Source of the DNA: an uncultured Eubacteriales bacterium | Lineage (GTDB): Bacteria; Bacillota; Clostridia; Lachnospirales; Anaerotignaceae | Direction of reading: 5' to 3' | NCBI GenBank assembly: GCA_934256695.1 | Contig: CAKQPE010000020.1 | Span: forward strand, 1 to 27,710 | Length of the DNA stretch: 27,710 nt | Part shown: piece after piece, positions 1 through 7,594 of the stretch | Numbering within the stretch: the first letter of the stretch is position 1 | Layout: each line of letters opens with the position of its first letter | Notes under the pieces: generated by a model | What the model was told of the DNA's origin: nothing | The model's input: the letters and a program-made list of their open reading frames with translations, nothing else | Databases searched by the model: none | Translations under genes and position numbers: made by a program

Positions 1-5
1 TCTTT

Positions 6-312
6 AAGACCGCACATTCCATGTGCCTCCGGAAATAGGCTTATGCAATGTTTACGGCAACAGATACAGGATTTACGTTTTAAAATCAAAGCAATAGAGA
101 TTTTATTCGATAAAACTTTAGAAAATAAAAATCTTAATAACATAACTTATAATTTTCTTCCGAAAAACGCAATGAAATTGCGTTTTGATTAAAAGTTTCG
201 CTTGAGCCTTTAGGGAACCGCAAAGATAAATGCGGCAGGCGAAGCCTGATTTGCGAAGCAAATTTCCTGACCAAGAAGGCTCACAGAGTTTGAGACAGAG
301 TCTCAAGGTCTT
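6..312. repeat. Palindromic modular element, copy 1 (long form with insert)
   Basis: Bounded by AAGACC (6-11) and GGTCTT (307-312). The left end carries the hairpin GCACATTCCATGTGC. The core hairpin AACGCAAT-GAA-ATTGCGTT lies near 168-188. The right terminal hairpin is TTGAGAC-AGA-GTCTCAA at 290-306. The middle hairpin (TGAGCCTT/AAGGCTCA) is split by a 65-nt insert at 211-275 that also occurs in copy 4. The first ~150 bases closely match 13711-13870 and the reverse complement of about 27110-27216. The homologous segment that precedes AAGACC in those copies lies outside this window. No credible gene is seen in 1-348. Confidence 0.85.
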
Positions 313-348
313 AGTCCGATAAATTTATATTTATTAAATTAATCTATA

Positions 349-377
349 TTGACAAAAGTAAGCATAGAGTATAAAAT
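349..377 (+). promoter_or_regulatory. feo promoter (sigma-A type)
   Basis: TTGACA at 349-354 and TAAAAT at 372-377 with an exact 17-base spacer. It lies 65 bases upstream of the feoA ATG and directly before a Fur-box-like palindrome, so it is the likely promoter of feoA-feoB and the small gene after them. Confidence 0.75.
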
Positions 378-387
378 TTTGCTTAAA

Positions 388-406
388 ATTGATAAATATT
401 ATCAAT
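388..406. promoter_or_regulatory. Fur-box-like operator of the feo operon
   Basis: ATTGATA-AATAT-TATCAAT is a perfect dyad. Its core TGATAAATATTATCA (390-404) matches the Fur 7-1-7 consensus TGATAATnATTATCA at all but one defined base. It begins about 10 bases after the -10 box, over the expected transcription start, which suits iron-dependent repression. That the regulator is Fur is inferred from the motif and the iron-uptake genes; no regulator gene is in the window. Confidence 0.72.
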
Positions 407-441
407 AAGCATTATAGTTAACAAAATGCGAGGTGTTAAAT

Positions 442-678
442 ATGACTTTAGACCAGTGTCCTATAGGCGTAAAATACAGAGTTACGGCAGTAAACGGTCA
501 GGGTGCTTTAAGACGAAGGCTTCTTGACATGGGTATAACTCCAAAAACTATTGTTATGATAAGAAAAGTCGCTCCTATGGGTGACCCTATAGAAATTCAT
601 TTAAGAGGATATGAACTTACAATCCGTATAGATGATGCAAAGAAAATTGAGGTAGACAAAGAGGTGGTAATAGAATGA
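442..678 (+). CDS. feoA: FeoA, ferrous iron transport accessory protein
   Basis: A 78-residue SH3-like FeoA-domain protein thought to act with FeoB at the cytoplasmic face in Fe(II) uptake. The family pattern is visible: the RRRLLDMGITP segment, then a stretch resembling APMGDPIEI and LRGYELTIR. A GTG at 433 would add three residues, but AGGTG at 431-435 is better read as the ribosome binding site for the ATG at 442. The stop overlaps the feoB start (ATGA), implying translational coupling. A Fur-box-like dyad lies upstream, so iron repression is likely. Confidence 0.93.
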   Translation: MTLDQCPIGVKYRVTAVNGQGALRRRLLDMGITPKTIVMIRKVAPMGDPIEIHLRGYELTIRIDDAKKIEVDKEVVIE

Positions 679-2681
679 TTTTTGCTCTCGGCGGAAACCA
701 AAACTGTGGTAAAACAACTCTTTTCAACCAGCTTACAGGCTCTAACCAGCATGTAGGCAACTTTCCCGGTGTTACCGTAGATAAAAAAGAAGGCACTATC
801 CGAAACCACGATGACTGTCTGGTTGTTGACCTTCCCGGCATATATTCTCTTTCTCCTTACACCAGCGAAGAAATCGTAACACGTGACTTTATTATAAAAT
901 CAAAGCCTGACTGTATAATAAATATACTTGATGCCACAAACATAGAACGTAACCTTTATTTAAGTATGCAGCTTATAGAAATGGATATTCCTATGGTAAT
1001 GGCTCTTAACATGATGGACGAAGTACGTGAAAACGGAAACTCCATAAAAATACCCGAGCTTCAGGAATTTTTCGGTGTTCCAATGGTTCCTATATCGGCA
1101 TATAAAAACGAAGGTATAGATGACCTTATAGAGCTTGCTGTCCGTGTAGCGGAAACAAAACAGCGGCCCAAAAGAAAAGACTTCTGCTCCGGTGCAATTC
1201 ACCGTACTATTCACGGCATAGCCCACCTTATAGAAGACCATGCACAAAAAATAGATGTTTCGCCCCGTTTTGCAGCCATAAAACTTATTGAAGGCGATGA
1301 GCCTATGACAAAAATGCTAAGGCTAACAGAAAACGAGCTTGATATGATTGAGCATAATGTAGTTGAGATGGAAAAAGAGCTTGGCACAGACCGTGAGGCA
1401 GCTCTTGCCGATATGCGTTACACGTTTATAGAAAAAGCCTGCAAGGATACCGTAATAAAAACAGGTGAAAGCAAAGCACACGCAAGAAGTGTAAAAATAG
1501 ACAGCGTACTTACGCATAAATTTTTTGCAATACCTATTTTCATAGGCATAATGCTTTTGATGTTCTATTTAACATTCGGTGTTGTGGGAGCATTTTTAAG
1601 CAACGTACTTACATATATAATCGACATTGTAACAGTATCTGCCGACAATCTTCTTACCGCATACGGTATAAATCCCGTTGTCCATTCTCTTATAATAGAC
1701 GGAATTTTTGCCGGCGTAGGCAGTGTGTTAAGCTTTCTTCCGGTTATCGTAACCCTCTTTTTCTTCCTCTCCATACTGGAGGACAGCGGATATATGGCAC
1801 GAGTTGCCTTTGTTATGGACAAGCTGTTAAGGAAAATAGGTCTTTCGGGCAGAAGCTTTGTGCCTATGATTATAGGTTTCGGCTGTTCCGTTCCTGCCAT
1901 AATGAGTGCAAGAACAATGGCAAGTGAGCGTGACCGAAAAATGACAATACTCCTTGTTCCTTTTATGAGCTGTTCCGCAAAGCTGCCTATTTATGCTCTC
2001 TTTACAGATGTATTCTTTAAGCAGTACAAAGCTCTTGTTATGATAATTCTCTATGTGATGGGCATAGTAACAGGCATAATAAGCGGATATATGTTTAACT
2101 CAACAATATTCAAGGGAAACCCAGTTCCTTTTGTAATGGAGCTTCCCAACTACAGATTTCCAAGTTTCAAAAGCGTTGTTATGCTTATGTGGGACAAGGC
2201 AAAGGACTTTATACAGAAAGCATTTACCATAATTTTTACTGCGGCAATAGTTATATGGTTCTTGCAGACATTCGATACAAGAATAAATGTTGTAACCGAC
2301 AGCTCCCAGAGCATACTTGCCCTTATAGGAAGGTTTATTGCTCCTGTGTTTAAACCTCTCGGTTTCAGCGACTGGAAGGCGGCAACGGCACTTATAACAG
2401 GCTTTTCCGCAAAAGAAACCGTAGTAAGCACTCTTGCCGTTTTAACAGGCGGTACAGGCGTAAATGCGGCTTTAAGCAATATGTTTACACCTATTGCGGC
2501 TTTTTCATTCCTTACCTTTGCACTTCTTTATACTCCGTGTATTGCGGCAATATCCGCCGTAAAACGTGAAATGAACAGTGCATTGGCAGCTTTCGGCGTT
2601 GTTGTTTTTCAGATATTGACAGCATGGGTTGCTGCATTTATAGTGTATAATATAGGTAATTTTATAATTAATATATTATAA
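675..2681 (+). CDS. feoB: FeoB, Fe(II) transporter with N-terminal GTPase domain
   Basis: A 668-residue inner-membrane ferrous iron transporter. The N-terminal G domain shows G1 GNQNCGKT (residues 7-14), the switch segment PGVTVDKKEG (31-40), G3 DLPG (52-55), G4 NMMD (112-115) and the SAYKNEG region (141-147) as G5. A helical linker follows, then from about residue 280 a series of hydrophobic segments including the Gate-type stretch with GFGCSVPAI and the later FSAKETVVSTL. G1 has Gln and Cys where GNPNSGKT is usual. The length is normal. It overlaps feoA by 4 bases and is followed 18 bases later by a small Cys-rich membrane gene. Confidence 0.96.
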   Translation: MIFALGGNQNCGKTTLFNQLTGSNQHVGNFPGVTVDKKEGTIRNHDDCLVVDLPGIYSLSPYTSEEIVTRDFIIKSKPDCIINILDATNIERNLYLSMQLIEMDIPMVMALNMMDEVRENGNSIKIPELQEFFGVPMVPISAYKNEGIDDLIELAVRVAETKQRPKRKDFCSGAIHRTIHGIAHLIEDHAQKIDVSPRFAAIKLIEGDEPMTKMLRLTENELDMIEHNVVEMEKELGTDREAALADMRYTFIEKACKDTVIKTGESKAHARSVKIDSVLTHKFFAIPIFIGIMLLMFYLTFGVVGAFLSNVLTYIIDIVTVSADNLLTAYGINPVVHSLIIDGIFAGVGSVLSFLPVIVTLFFFLSILEDSGYMARVAFVMDKLLRKIGLSGRSFVPMIIGFGCSVPAIMSARTMASERDRKMTILLVPFMSCSAKLPIYALFTDVFFKQYKALVMIILYVMGIVTGIISGYMFNSTIFKGNPVPFVMELPNYRFPSFKSVVMLMWDKAKDFIQKAFTIIFTAAIVIWFLQTFDTRINVVTDSSQSILALIGRFIAPVFKPLGFSDWKAATALITGFSAKETVVSTLAVLTGGTGVNAALSNMFTPIAAFSFLTFALLYTPCIAAISAVKREMNSALAAFGVVVFQILTAWVAAFIVYNIGNFIINIL

Positions 2682-2699
2682 TATGTCGGGAGGCATAAA

Positions 2700-2876
2700 A
2701 TGAATTTAGCTAATCTTCACTGGTATGATATTCTTCTGGTAATCATAGTTTTTGTTATGTTCTATACTTCCATAAGGAAGTTACAGAAAAATGCCAAAAA
2801 CGGCGGCGGATGCGGCGGAAGCTGTTCCGGATGCAGTGTACAAAACTGCCCAAGCAAAAAAACTGACAAAAAATAA
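2700..2876 (+). CDS. FeoB-associated Cys-rich small membrane protein
   Basis: A 58-residue protein too short for usual ORF cut-offs. It has an ideal ribosome binding site (GGGAGG, 2688-2693, 6-base spacing to ATG). One membrane segment spans about residues 11-24, followed by basic residues and a Gly/Cys-rich tail with four cysteines (C38, C42, C45, C50). This is the architecture of the FeoB-associated Cys-rich membrane protein family (I recall PF12669), found after feoB in many Firmicutes. Its exact role is not established; metal handling at the FeoB pore is inference. It is the last gene before the operon terminator. Confidence 0.88.
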   Translation: MNLANLHWYDILLVIIVFVMFYTSIRKLQKNAKNGGGCGGSCSGCSVQNCPSKKTDKK

Positions 2877-2885
2877 TAAATACCT

Positions 2886-2927
2886 AAAAAATCCATTCAA
2901 AGAAAAGTCTTTTGAATGGATTTTTTT
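2886..2927 (+). terminator. Rho-independent terminator of the feo operon
   Basis: A long A/T-flanked stem: AATCCATTCAAA pairs with TTTGAATGGATT (arms about 2886-2901 and 2911-2926), running into seven T residues. It lies 10 bases after the small Cys-rich gene. Confidence 0.88.
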
Positions 2928-2938
2928 AGTTAAACTAA

Positions 2939-3199
2939 AAGACCTCTGGGGTTTCACCCCAAACCCTGAAAATTTTTTGAAAAAAATTTAGTAAAACTTT
3001 TGGTAAAATGCAATTTCATTGCATTTTTTGTAAATCCATTTGCGATATTTTTAAAGTCTTCCCCATGGTGGAGAAGGCTTATTATCGCCGATTTTATATT
3101 TAACCTAAAAATACCGTGACTTGTCACGGTATTTTACTAAAAGTTTAGGTCAAGCCTTTTCAAAGGCTTGCAGAGTGTGGGATAGAGTCCCACGGTTTT
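2939..3199. repeat. Palindromic modular element, copy 2
   Basis: Left end AAGACC (2939-2944), then a CTGGGGT-TTC-ACCCCAA hairpin and a core hairpin AATGCAAT-TTC-ATTGCATT (about 3007-3027). The centre holds a fragment of the CCTTCTCC family (3057-3081) and a 12-bp stem AAATACCGTGAC/GTCACGGTATTT (3109-3134). The right arm has CAAGCCTTTTCAAAGGCTTG and GTGGGAT-AGA-GTCCCAC, then GGTTTT at 3194-3199 in place of GGTCTT. Its left arm nearly matches the reverse complement of the right arm of copy 7. It fills the feo/aldo-keto reductase spacer. Confidence 0.85.
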
Positions 3200-3232
3200 A
3201 ATCAGTTCGATAAATTTTCACTTATCTTTCTC

Positions 3233-3279
3233 TAAACCACAATCTTTTTGTTGGTTTAATAAGAAATATGGTTTATAAT
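3233..3279 (+). promoter_or_regulatory. Promoter of the aldo/keto reductase-sda operon, with dyad over -35
   Basis: TTGGTT (3251-3256), 17-base spacer, TATAAT (3274-3279). The inverted repeat TAAACCA (3233-3239) / TGGTTTA (3252-3258) covers the -35 hexamer and could be an operator or chance. The ribosome binding site AAGGAGGAG precedes the ATG at 3324. Confidence 0.6.
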
Positions 3280-3323
3280 TAAATATAAGAGTATATTTGG
3301 TATATTTTTAAGGAGGAGAACAG

Positions 3324-4361
3324 ATGAAAACAGTCACTCTGGGAAAAACGGGTATAAACGTAAACAAAAACGGTTTTGGTGCTTTGCCTATACAGCGTGT
3401 TGATTTTGACACCGCAGACAAAATACTTAAAAAAGCCTACGATAACGGCATTAATTTTTATGATACAGCCAGATTTTATACAGACAGCGAGGAAAAAATC
3501 GGCCGTTCACTTTCTTCCGTAAGAGATAAAATAATTATAGCTTCAAAGACAATGGCTAAAAACGGTGCCGACTTTGAAAAAGACCTTAATACAACACTTA
3601 AACTTCTTAAAACAGATTATCTTGATATATATCAGTTCCACGATGCAAGAGTATGCTACAAGCCGGGTGACGGCACAGGCCTTTGCGAAGCAATGGAAAA
3701 AGCCAAAAAAGACGGCAAGGTAAAACATATCGGTATTACCACTCACAGAATAAATGTTGCCAAGGAAGCCATCGCCACAGGTATGTTTGAAACAATACAG
3801 TATCCTTTCAACTACCTTGCTTCAGATGATGATAAAGAGGTTTACCGCCTTTCACAGGAGGCAAATATGGGCTTTATCTGTATGAAAGCCATGTCCGGCG
3901 GTCTTATAGGCAGTCCTAAGGCGGCTTATGCTTTTCTTAACGATTTTGACGGTCTTGTGCCTATCTGGGGTATCCAGAGAGAATCAGAGCTTGATGATTT
4001 CCTTAACTTTGCAAAGGAAAACGTAACCCTTACAGATGACCTTAAAGCAATAATCGAAAAAGACAGAAACGAACTTTCCGGCAACTTCTGCCGCGGCTGC
4101 GGATACTGCATGAGTTCATGTCCTGCACAGATAAAAATAGACGACTGTGCAAGAATGTCACTTATGATAAGACGTGCACCTTCCGCAAGACTTCTTCAGC
4201 CGGAAACACAGGAAAGAATGAAAAAAATAGAAAACTGTATCCACTGCGGTCAGTGTGCCGCCAAATGTCCTTACGGCCTTGACACACCTAAACTTCTTGA
4301 GGACAACTATAAAGATTATATGAACATTCTCAAAACAGGCAAAATCGAACCCCTTAAATAA
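3324..4361 (+). CDS. Aldo/keto reductase with C-terminal 2x[4Fe-4S] ferredoxin domain
   Basis: A 345-residue cytoplasmic oxidoreductase of the COG1453 type. The N-terminal TIM-barrel has the aldo/keto reductase tetrad: D47 (YDTARFY), Y52, K75 (ASKTM) and H106 (YQFHD). The C-terminus carries two ferredoxin motifs, C256-x2-C259-x2-C262-x3-C266-P and C305-x2-C308-x2-C311-x3-C315-P. The substrate is unknown for this family; fusion to iron-sulfur clusters suggests ferredoxin-linked redox chemistry (inference). The start follows AAGGAGGAG. The gene is 30 bases upstream of sdaAB with no terminator between, so it is probably co-transcribed with serine dehydratase; whether it acts in serine metabolism cannot be told from sequence. 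Confidence 0.9.
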   Translation: MKTVTLGKTGINVNKNGFGALPIQRVDFDTADKILKKAYDNGINFYDTARFYTDSEEKIGRSLSSVRDKIIIASKTMAKNGADFEKDLNTTLKLLKTDYLDIYQFHDARVCYKPGDGTGLCEAMEKAKKDGKVKHIGITTHRINVAKEAIATGMFETIQYPFNYLASDDDKEVYRLSQEANMGFICMKAMSGGLIGSPKAAYAFLNDFDGLVPIWGIQRESELDDFLNFAKENVTLTDDLKAIIEKDRNELSGNFCRGCGYCMSSCPAQIKIDDCARMSLMIRRAPSARLLQPETQERMKKIENCIHCGQCAAKCPYGLDTPKLLEDNYKDYMNILKTGKIEPLK

Positions 4362-4391
4362 ACCAAAACACTTTCTATATGGAGGTCAGCA

Positions 4392-5066
4392 ATGAATATT
4401 TTTGATATACTCGGTCCTGTTATGGTAGGGCCTTCCAGTTCACACACAGCAGGTGCAGTACGAATAGGCTTTGCGGCAAAGGAGATTCTCGGTGAGCCTG
4501 TTAAACAGGCTGAAATTCTTCTCCATGGTTCCTTTGCCGATACAGGCATAGGCCACGGAACAGACAAAGCAATTCTCGGCGGTATTCTTGGTATGGCTAC
4601 ATATGACGAAAGAATATCTCATAGTTTTGAAGAAGCGGAAAAACAAGGCCTTAAATACAGCTTCAGCACAGTAAATCTTAACTTTGCCCCGCCCAACACA
4701 GCACTTGTAAAGCTTACGGGAAAAAGTGGAAAAACCGTACAGGTTCAGGCTTCTTCCGTAGGCGGCGGACGAATCTCCGTTGATATAGTAAACGGTGTTG
4801 AAATGCATTTTTCCGGCGAATATCCTACCCTTATTGTAGAAAGCACCGACCAACCCGGCTTTGCCGCAAAGGTAGCATCTTTCCTTGCATTTAACTATGT
4901 AAACATAGCCACAATCAATCTTTGCCGAATGAAACGCGGCGGAAATGCAATAATGGTAATGGAGATTGACAAATTTGTACCCGAACACGTTATAGCCGGA
5001 TTAAAGTCATTTACAGATATACGTGAGGTTACTTATGTTGATATTTATAAAAACGGCGGTGAATAA
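4392..5066 (+). CDS. sdaAB: L-serine dehydratase, beta subunit (ACT domain)
   Basis: A 224-residue beta chain of the iron-sulfur L-serine dehydratase that deaminates serine to pyruvate and ammonia. The N-terminal catalytic-fold segment has GPSSSHTAGAVRIG (13-26) and GTDKAILGG. A C-terminal ACT domain occupies about residues 145-220 (start ESTDQPGF). The ribosome binding site GGAGG lies 7 bases before the ATG. The partner alpha gene begins 3 bases after the stop, as in other Firmicutes with split subunits. Confidence 0.94.
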   Translation: MNIFDILGPVMVGPSSSHTAGAVRIGFAAKEILGEPVKQAEILLHGSFADTGIGHGTDKAILGGILGMATYDERISHSFEEAEKQGLKYSFSTVNLNFAPPNTALVKLTGKSGKTVQVQASSVGGGRISVDIVNGVEMHFSGEYPTLIVESTDQPGFAAKVASFLAFNYVNIATINLCRMKRGGNAIMVMEIDKFVPEHVIAGLKSFTDIREVTYVDIYKNGGE

Positions 5067-5069
5067 TAT

Positions 5070-5939
5070 ATGAGTTTTAAAAATTTAGAAGATATATCAA
5101 AAAAGGCTGTTCTTTCCGGTACAAATGTTTTTGAAGTTGTTCTGGAGGATGATATTTCCGAAAGAGGTGTAACAAGAGAAGAATCTCTTTCCAAAATGAA
5201 CGATATGTGGCAGGCAATGAAAAATTCATATCTCCACCATGAAGCAGAGCTTAAATCTGCAAGCGGACTTGTTGGCGGAGACAGTGCCAAATTAAAAAAA
5301 TACTCAGAAGGCGAAACTCTGCTTGGAGACTTTGCTTTAAAAGTAATGTATACGGCAATAGCCGTAGCCGAAAGCAATGCCTGTATGAAATGTATTGTAG
5401 CCGCACCTACAGCCGGCTCATGCGGTGTTATGCCGGCAGTGCTTATATCATATGCCGAAAGATACGGCATTTCCGATGAAAAAATATGCGAAGCTATGTA
5501 TGTTGCCGCCGGTATAGGCTCTGTAATAGCCCAAAGAGCATCAATATCGGGAGCACAGGGCGGCTGTCAGGCAGAAATCGGCTCGGCTGCGGGCATGGCT
5601 GCCGCTGCTGCCGCATATCTTATGGGACAAACTCCGGAAATGATAATGAATTCCTGTGCTTTGGCAATCAAAAATATGCTTGGTCTTGCCTGCGACCCTG
5701 TTGCGGGACTGGTAGAAGTGCCTTGTGTAAAGAGAAATGCCGCAGGTGCATTAAACGCAGTTATGGCGGCAGATATGTCTATGGCAGGTATAAAGAGCGT
5801 TATACCGGCTGACGAGGTAATAGATGCTATGGGCGAGATAGGCTCTCTTATGCCGTCATCTATAAAGGAAACCAGCAAAGCAGGTCTTGCTGTAACAAAA
5901 ACAGGTGCAAAAATAGCCGCTTGCCAAAGACATTTCTGA
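5070..5939 (+). CDS. sdaAA: L-serine dehydratase, alpha subunit (Fe-S)
   Basis: A 289-residue alpha chain carrying the catalytic [4Fe-4S] cluster. Visible family motifs are APTAGSCGVMPAVL (112-125), GAQGGCQAEIG (161-171) and ACDPVAGLVEVPCVKRN (207-223). C166, C208 and C219 have the 42- and 11-residue spacing I recall for the cluster ligands of the characterised single-chain Legionella enzyme. The length is normal. It ends 8 bases before palindromic element copy 3, which separates it from the convergent rpoN gene. Confidence 0.94.
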   Translation: MSFKNLEDISKKAVLSGTNVFEVVLEDDISERGVTREESLSKMNDMWQAMKNSYLHHEAELKSASGLVGGDSAKLKKYSEGETLLGDFALKVMYTAIAVAESNACMKCIVAAPTAGSCGVMPAVLISYAERYGISDEKICEAMYVAAGIGSVIAQRASISGAQGGCQAEIGSAAGMAAAAAAYLMGQTPEMIMNSCALAIKNMLGLACDPVAGLVEVPCVKRNAAGALNAVMAADMSMAGIKSVIPADEVIDAMGEIGSLMPSSIKETSKAGLAVTKTGAKIAACQRHF

Positions 5940-5946
5940 AAAAAAC

Positions 5947-6157
5947 AAGACCTTGGGGTTTCACCCCAAACCCTAACAAGCCTTTGAAAATGCTTGACCG
6001 AAACTTCTATTAAAACGCAATTTTATTGCGTTTTTCGTAAAAACAATTTATATTTTAACCTCAAACTCCCATGACAACAGTCATGGGAGTTTATTAAAAG
6101 TTTTACTCGATTTTTTTCAAAAAATCGTGGGGTATTGGGGCAAAGTCCCAAGGTCTT
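5947..6157. repeat. Palindromic modular element, copy 3 (complete, cleanest copy)
   Basis: A 211-bp copy with perfect 11-bp inverted ends, AAGACCTTGGG (5947-5957) and CCCAAGGTCTT (6147-6157). Hairpins in order: TTGGGGT-TTC-ACCCCAA; CAAGCCTTTGAAAATGCTTG; AACGCAAT-TTT-ATTGCGTT; a 13-bp stem AAACTCCCATGAC/GTCATGGGAGTTT (6063-6092); CGATTTTTTTCAAAAAATCG; TTGGGGC-AAA-GTCCCAA with one G:T pair. It lies between convergent genes, 8 bases from the sdaAA stop and 2 bases from the rpoN stop codon. It may serve as a two-way terminator (inference). Confidence 0.9.
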
Positions 6158-6159
6158 AA

Positions 6160-7515
6160 TCAGCATTTTCTTCCGCTTATTCCGTTTATTCCCATTATGC
6201 CACGGTACTTTGCCACTGTCCTTCGGGAAATCTCTATTCCCCTTGCAGACAGTTCCTCGGATATTTTTCTGTCACTTAACGGTGATGCACTATCCTCGTT
6301 GTCTATAAGCTCTTTTATCATTGCCTGTATCTTTTCCTGAGTAATGCCTTCTCCAAAGGCCTCCGTTGCCGCTTGACGGAAAAAGTATCCCAAAGGATAT
6401 ATCCCGTGACGGCACTGTATGTATTTTCCTCTTGCTGTACGGCTTACGGTGGACTCGTGTATTCCCGCCTTTGCCGCAATATCGGAAAGGGCAAGCGGTT
6501 TTATGTGGCCTTCACCTTTATCAAAAAACTCCGTCTGTTTCTCTACAATGGCAAATATTATATTATAAAGAGTTTCTTTTCTTTTGGCTATACATTTAAC
6601 TACCCACTGTGCCTGACGTATTTTGGCATAAACAAAGTTTTTTGCTTCTCCGTCAGAATCGTCTTTTATTATATTTCTGTAAAAATCACTTATATTTACT
6701 CCTGCCGAAAAATAATCGTTAAGAGTTATGGTATATTTTCCGTCACTTCCCGTTACCACCGCATCCGGAACTATATATTCAATACTTAAACCCGATATAA
6801 AACCGCTGCCCGGCTTTGGATTAAGTTTTTTTATGATATTTACTGCCTTTGAAACTTCATCAACAGAAACTTTTTCCGTCTTTGCTATAATCTGAAGGCG
6901 ATTTTTGCCAACAAGATCCAAATGATTTTTTATTATATGCTCAATAATCTTATCATTTATACCCAAATTTTTTATCTGTATTAAAAGACATTCCGAAAGA
7001 TTTCTTGCTCCTACTCCGCTTGGCTCAAGGGACTGTATTATATTAACCGCTTTTTCTGCCTCCGAAACGGTTATGCCCAAACTTTCGGCTATTTCCTCAT
7101 TACTCTGTCTGAGGTATCCAACCTCATCAATACAGCCTGCCACAAAAACACATATTCCCGCATCACGTTTCGATATTTTAAGAGTCTTTATCTGGCTTAT
7201 AACAAACTCGGTCAGGCTTTCCTCCTCACTTTGGCGAAACTTCCACATATCGTTTTCGTCCTCGTCATCTTTTTCCTGACTGTAATAAGTGCTGTTTTGT
7301 TCGTCCGATGAATCAAGATATTCTATTTTACGTCTTATATTGTCAATAGGAATCTCCGCTCCATTTTTGCTGTTAAACTCAAGCAGTGGGTTTTCCTCCG
7401 TAAGAGTGCTTACATATTCGGCAAGCTCCGCAGAACTCATCTGCAAAATCATTGTAGACTGAAGCATTTTTTGACTCATAAGCAACTTTTGAGTTGTATT
7501 AAGTACAAGATTCAC
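6160..7515 (-). CDS. rpoN: RNA polymerase sigma-54 factor
   Basis: A 451-residue sigma-54 that directs RNA polymerase to -24/-12 promoters and needs activator ATPases. The Gln/Leu-rich activator-interacting region is at residues 1-45 (TQKLLMSQKMLQSTMILQMS), then an acidic stretch, the core-binding domain, a helix-turn-helix (STVSRTARGKYIQ) and the RpoN box SRRTVAKYRG (430-439; consensus ARRTVAKYRE). The start is GTG at 7515-7513 behind GGGAGG. No sigma-54 activator and no convincing -24/-12 promoter was noticed in the window, so its regulon lies elsewhere. Confidence 0.95.
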   Translation of the reverse strand: MNLVLNTTQKLLMSQKMLQSTMILQMSSAELAEYVSTLTEENPLLEFNSKNGAEIPIDNIRRKIEYLDSSDEQNSTYYSQEKDDEDENDMWKFRQSEEESLTEFVISQIKTLKISKRDAGICVFVAGCIDEVGYLRQSNEEIAESLGITVSEAEKAVNIIQSLEPSGVGARNLSECLLIQIKNLGINDKIIEHIIKNHLDLVGKNRLQIIAKTEKVSVDEVSKAVNIIKKLNPKPGSGFISGLSIEYIVPDAVVTGSDGKYTITLNDYFSAGVNISDFYRNIIKDDSDGEAKNFVYAKIRQAQWVVKCIAKRKETLYNIIFAIVEKQTEFFDKGEGHIKPLALSDIAAKAGIHESTVSRTARGKYIQCRHGIYPLGYFFRQAATEAFGEGITQEKIQAMIKELIDNEDSASPLSDRKISEELSARGIEISRRTVAKYRGIMGINGISGRKC

Positions 7516-7547
7516 AGTTTTTACCTCCCGCAGATATTGTTAAAAAT

Positions 7548-7577
7548 ATTATACTCCACAATACGGCTTTAAATCAA
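7548..7577 (-). promoter_or_regulatory. rpoN promoter
   Basis: On the minus strand, TTGATT (7577-7572), an 18-base spacer, TATAAT (7553-7548), about 33 bases upstream of the GTG start. Confidence 0.6.
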
Positions 7578-7594
7578 GACTGCCAAAAAACATC

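Noticed and set aside
960..1247. Open frame antisense to feoB, and similar long frames antisense to sdaAB (4440-4988), rnfC (8581-9033), rnfE and mreB
   Set aside because: They lie wholly inside well-supported genes, lack ribosome binding sites and show no family motifs.
1796..1812. Sigma-54 -24/-12 promoter (TGGCAC...TTGC)
   Set aside because: It is within feoB and the spacing is 3 instead of 5 bases.
2791..2991. 66-codon + frame downstream of feoB
   Set aside because: Out of frame with the Cys-rich small gene that has an ideal ribosome binding site, and it runs through the terminator and into repeat copy 2.
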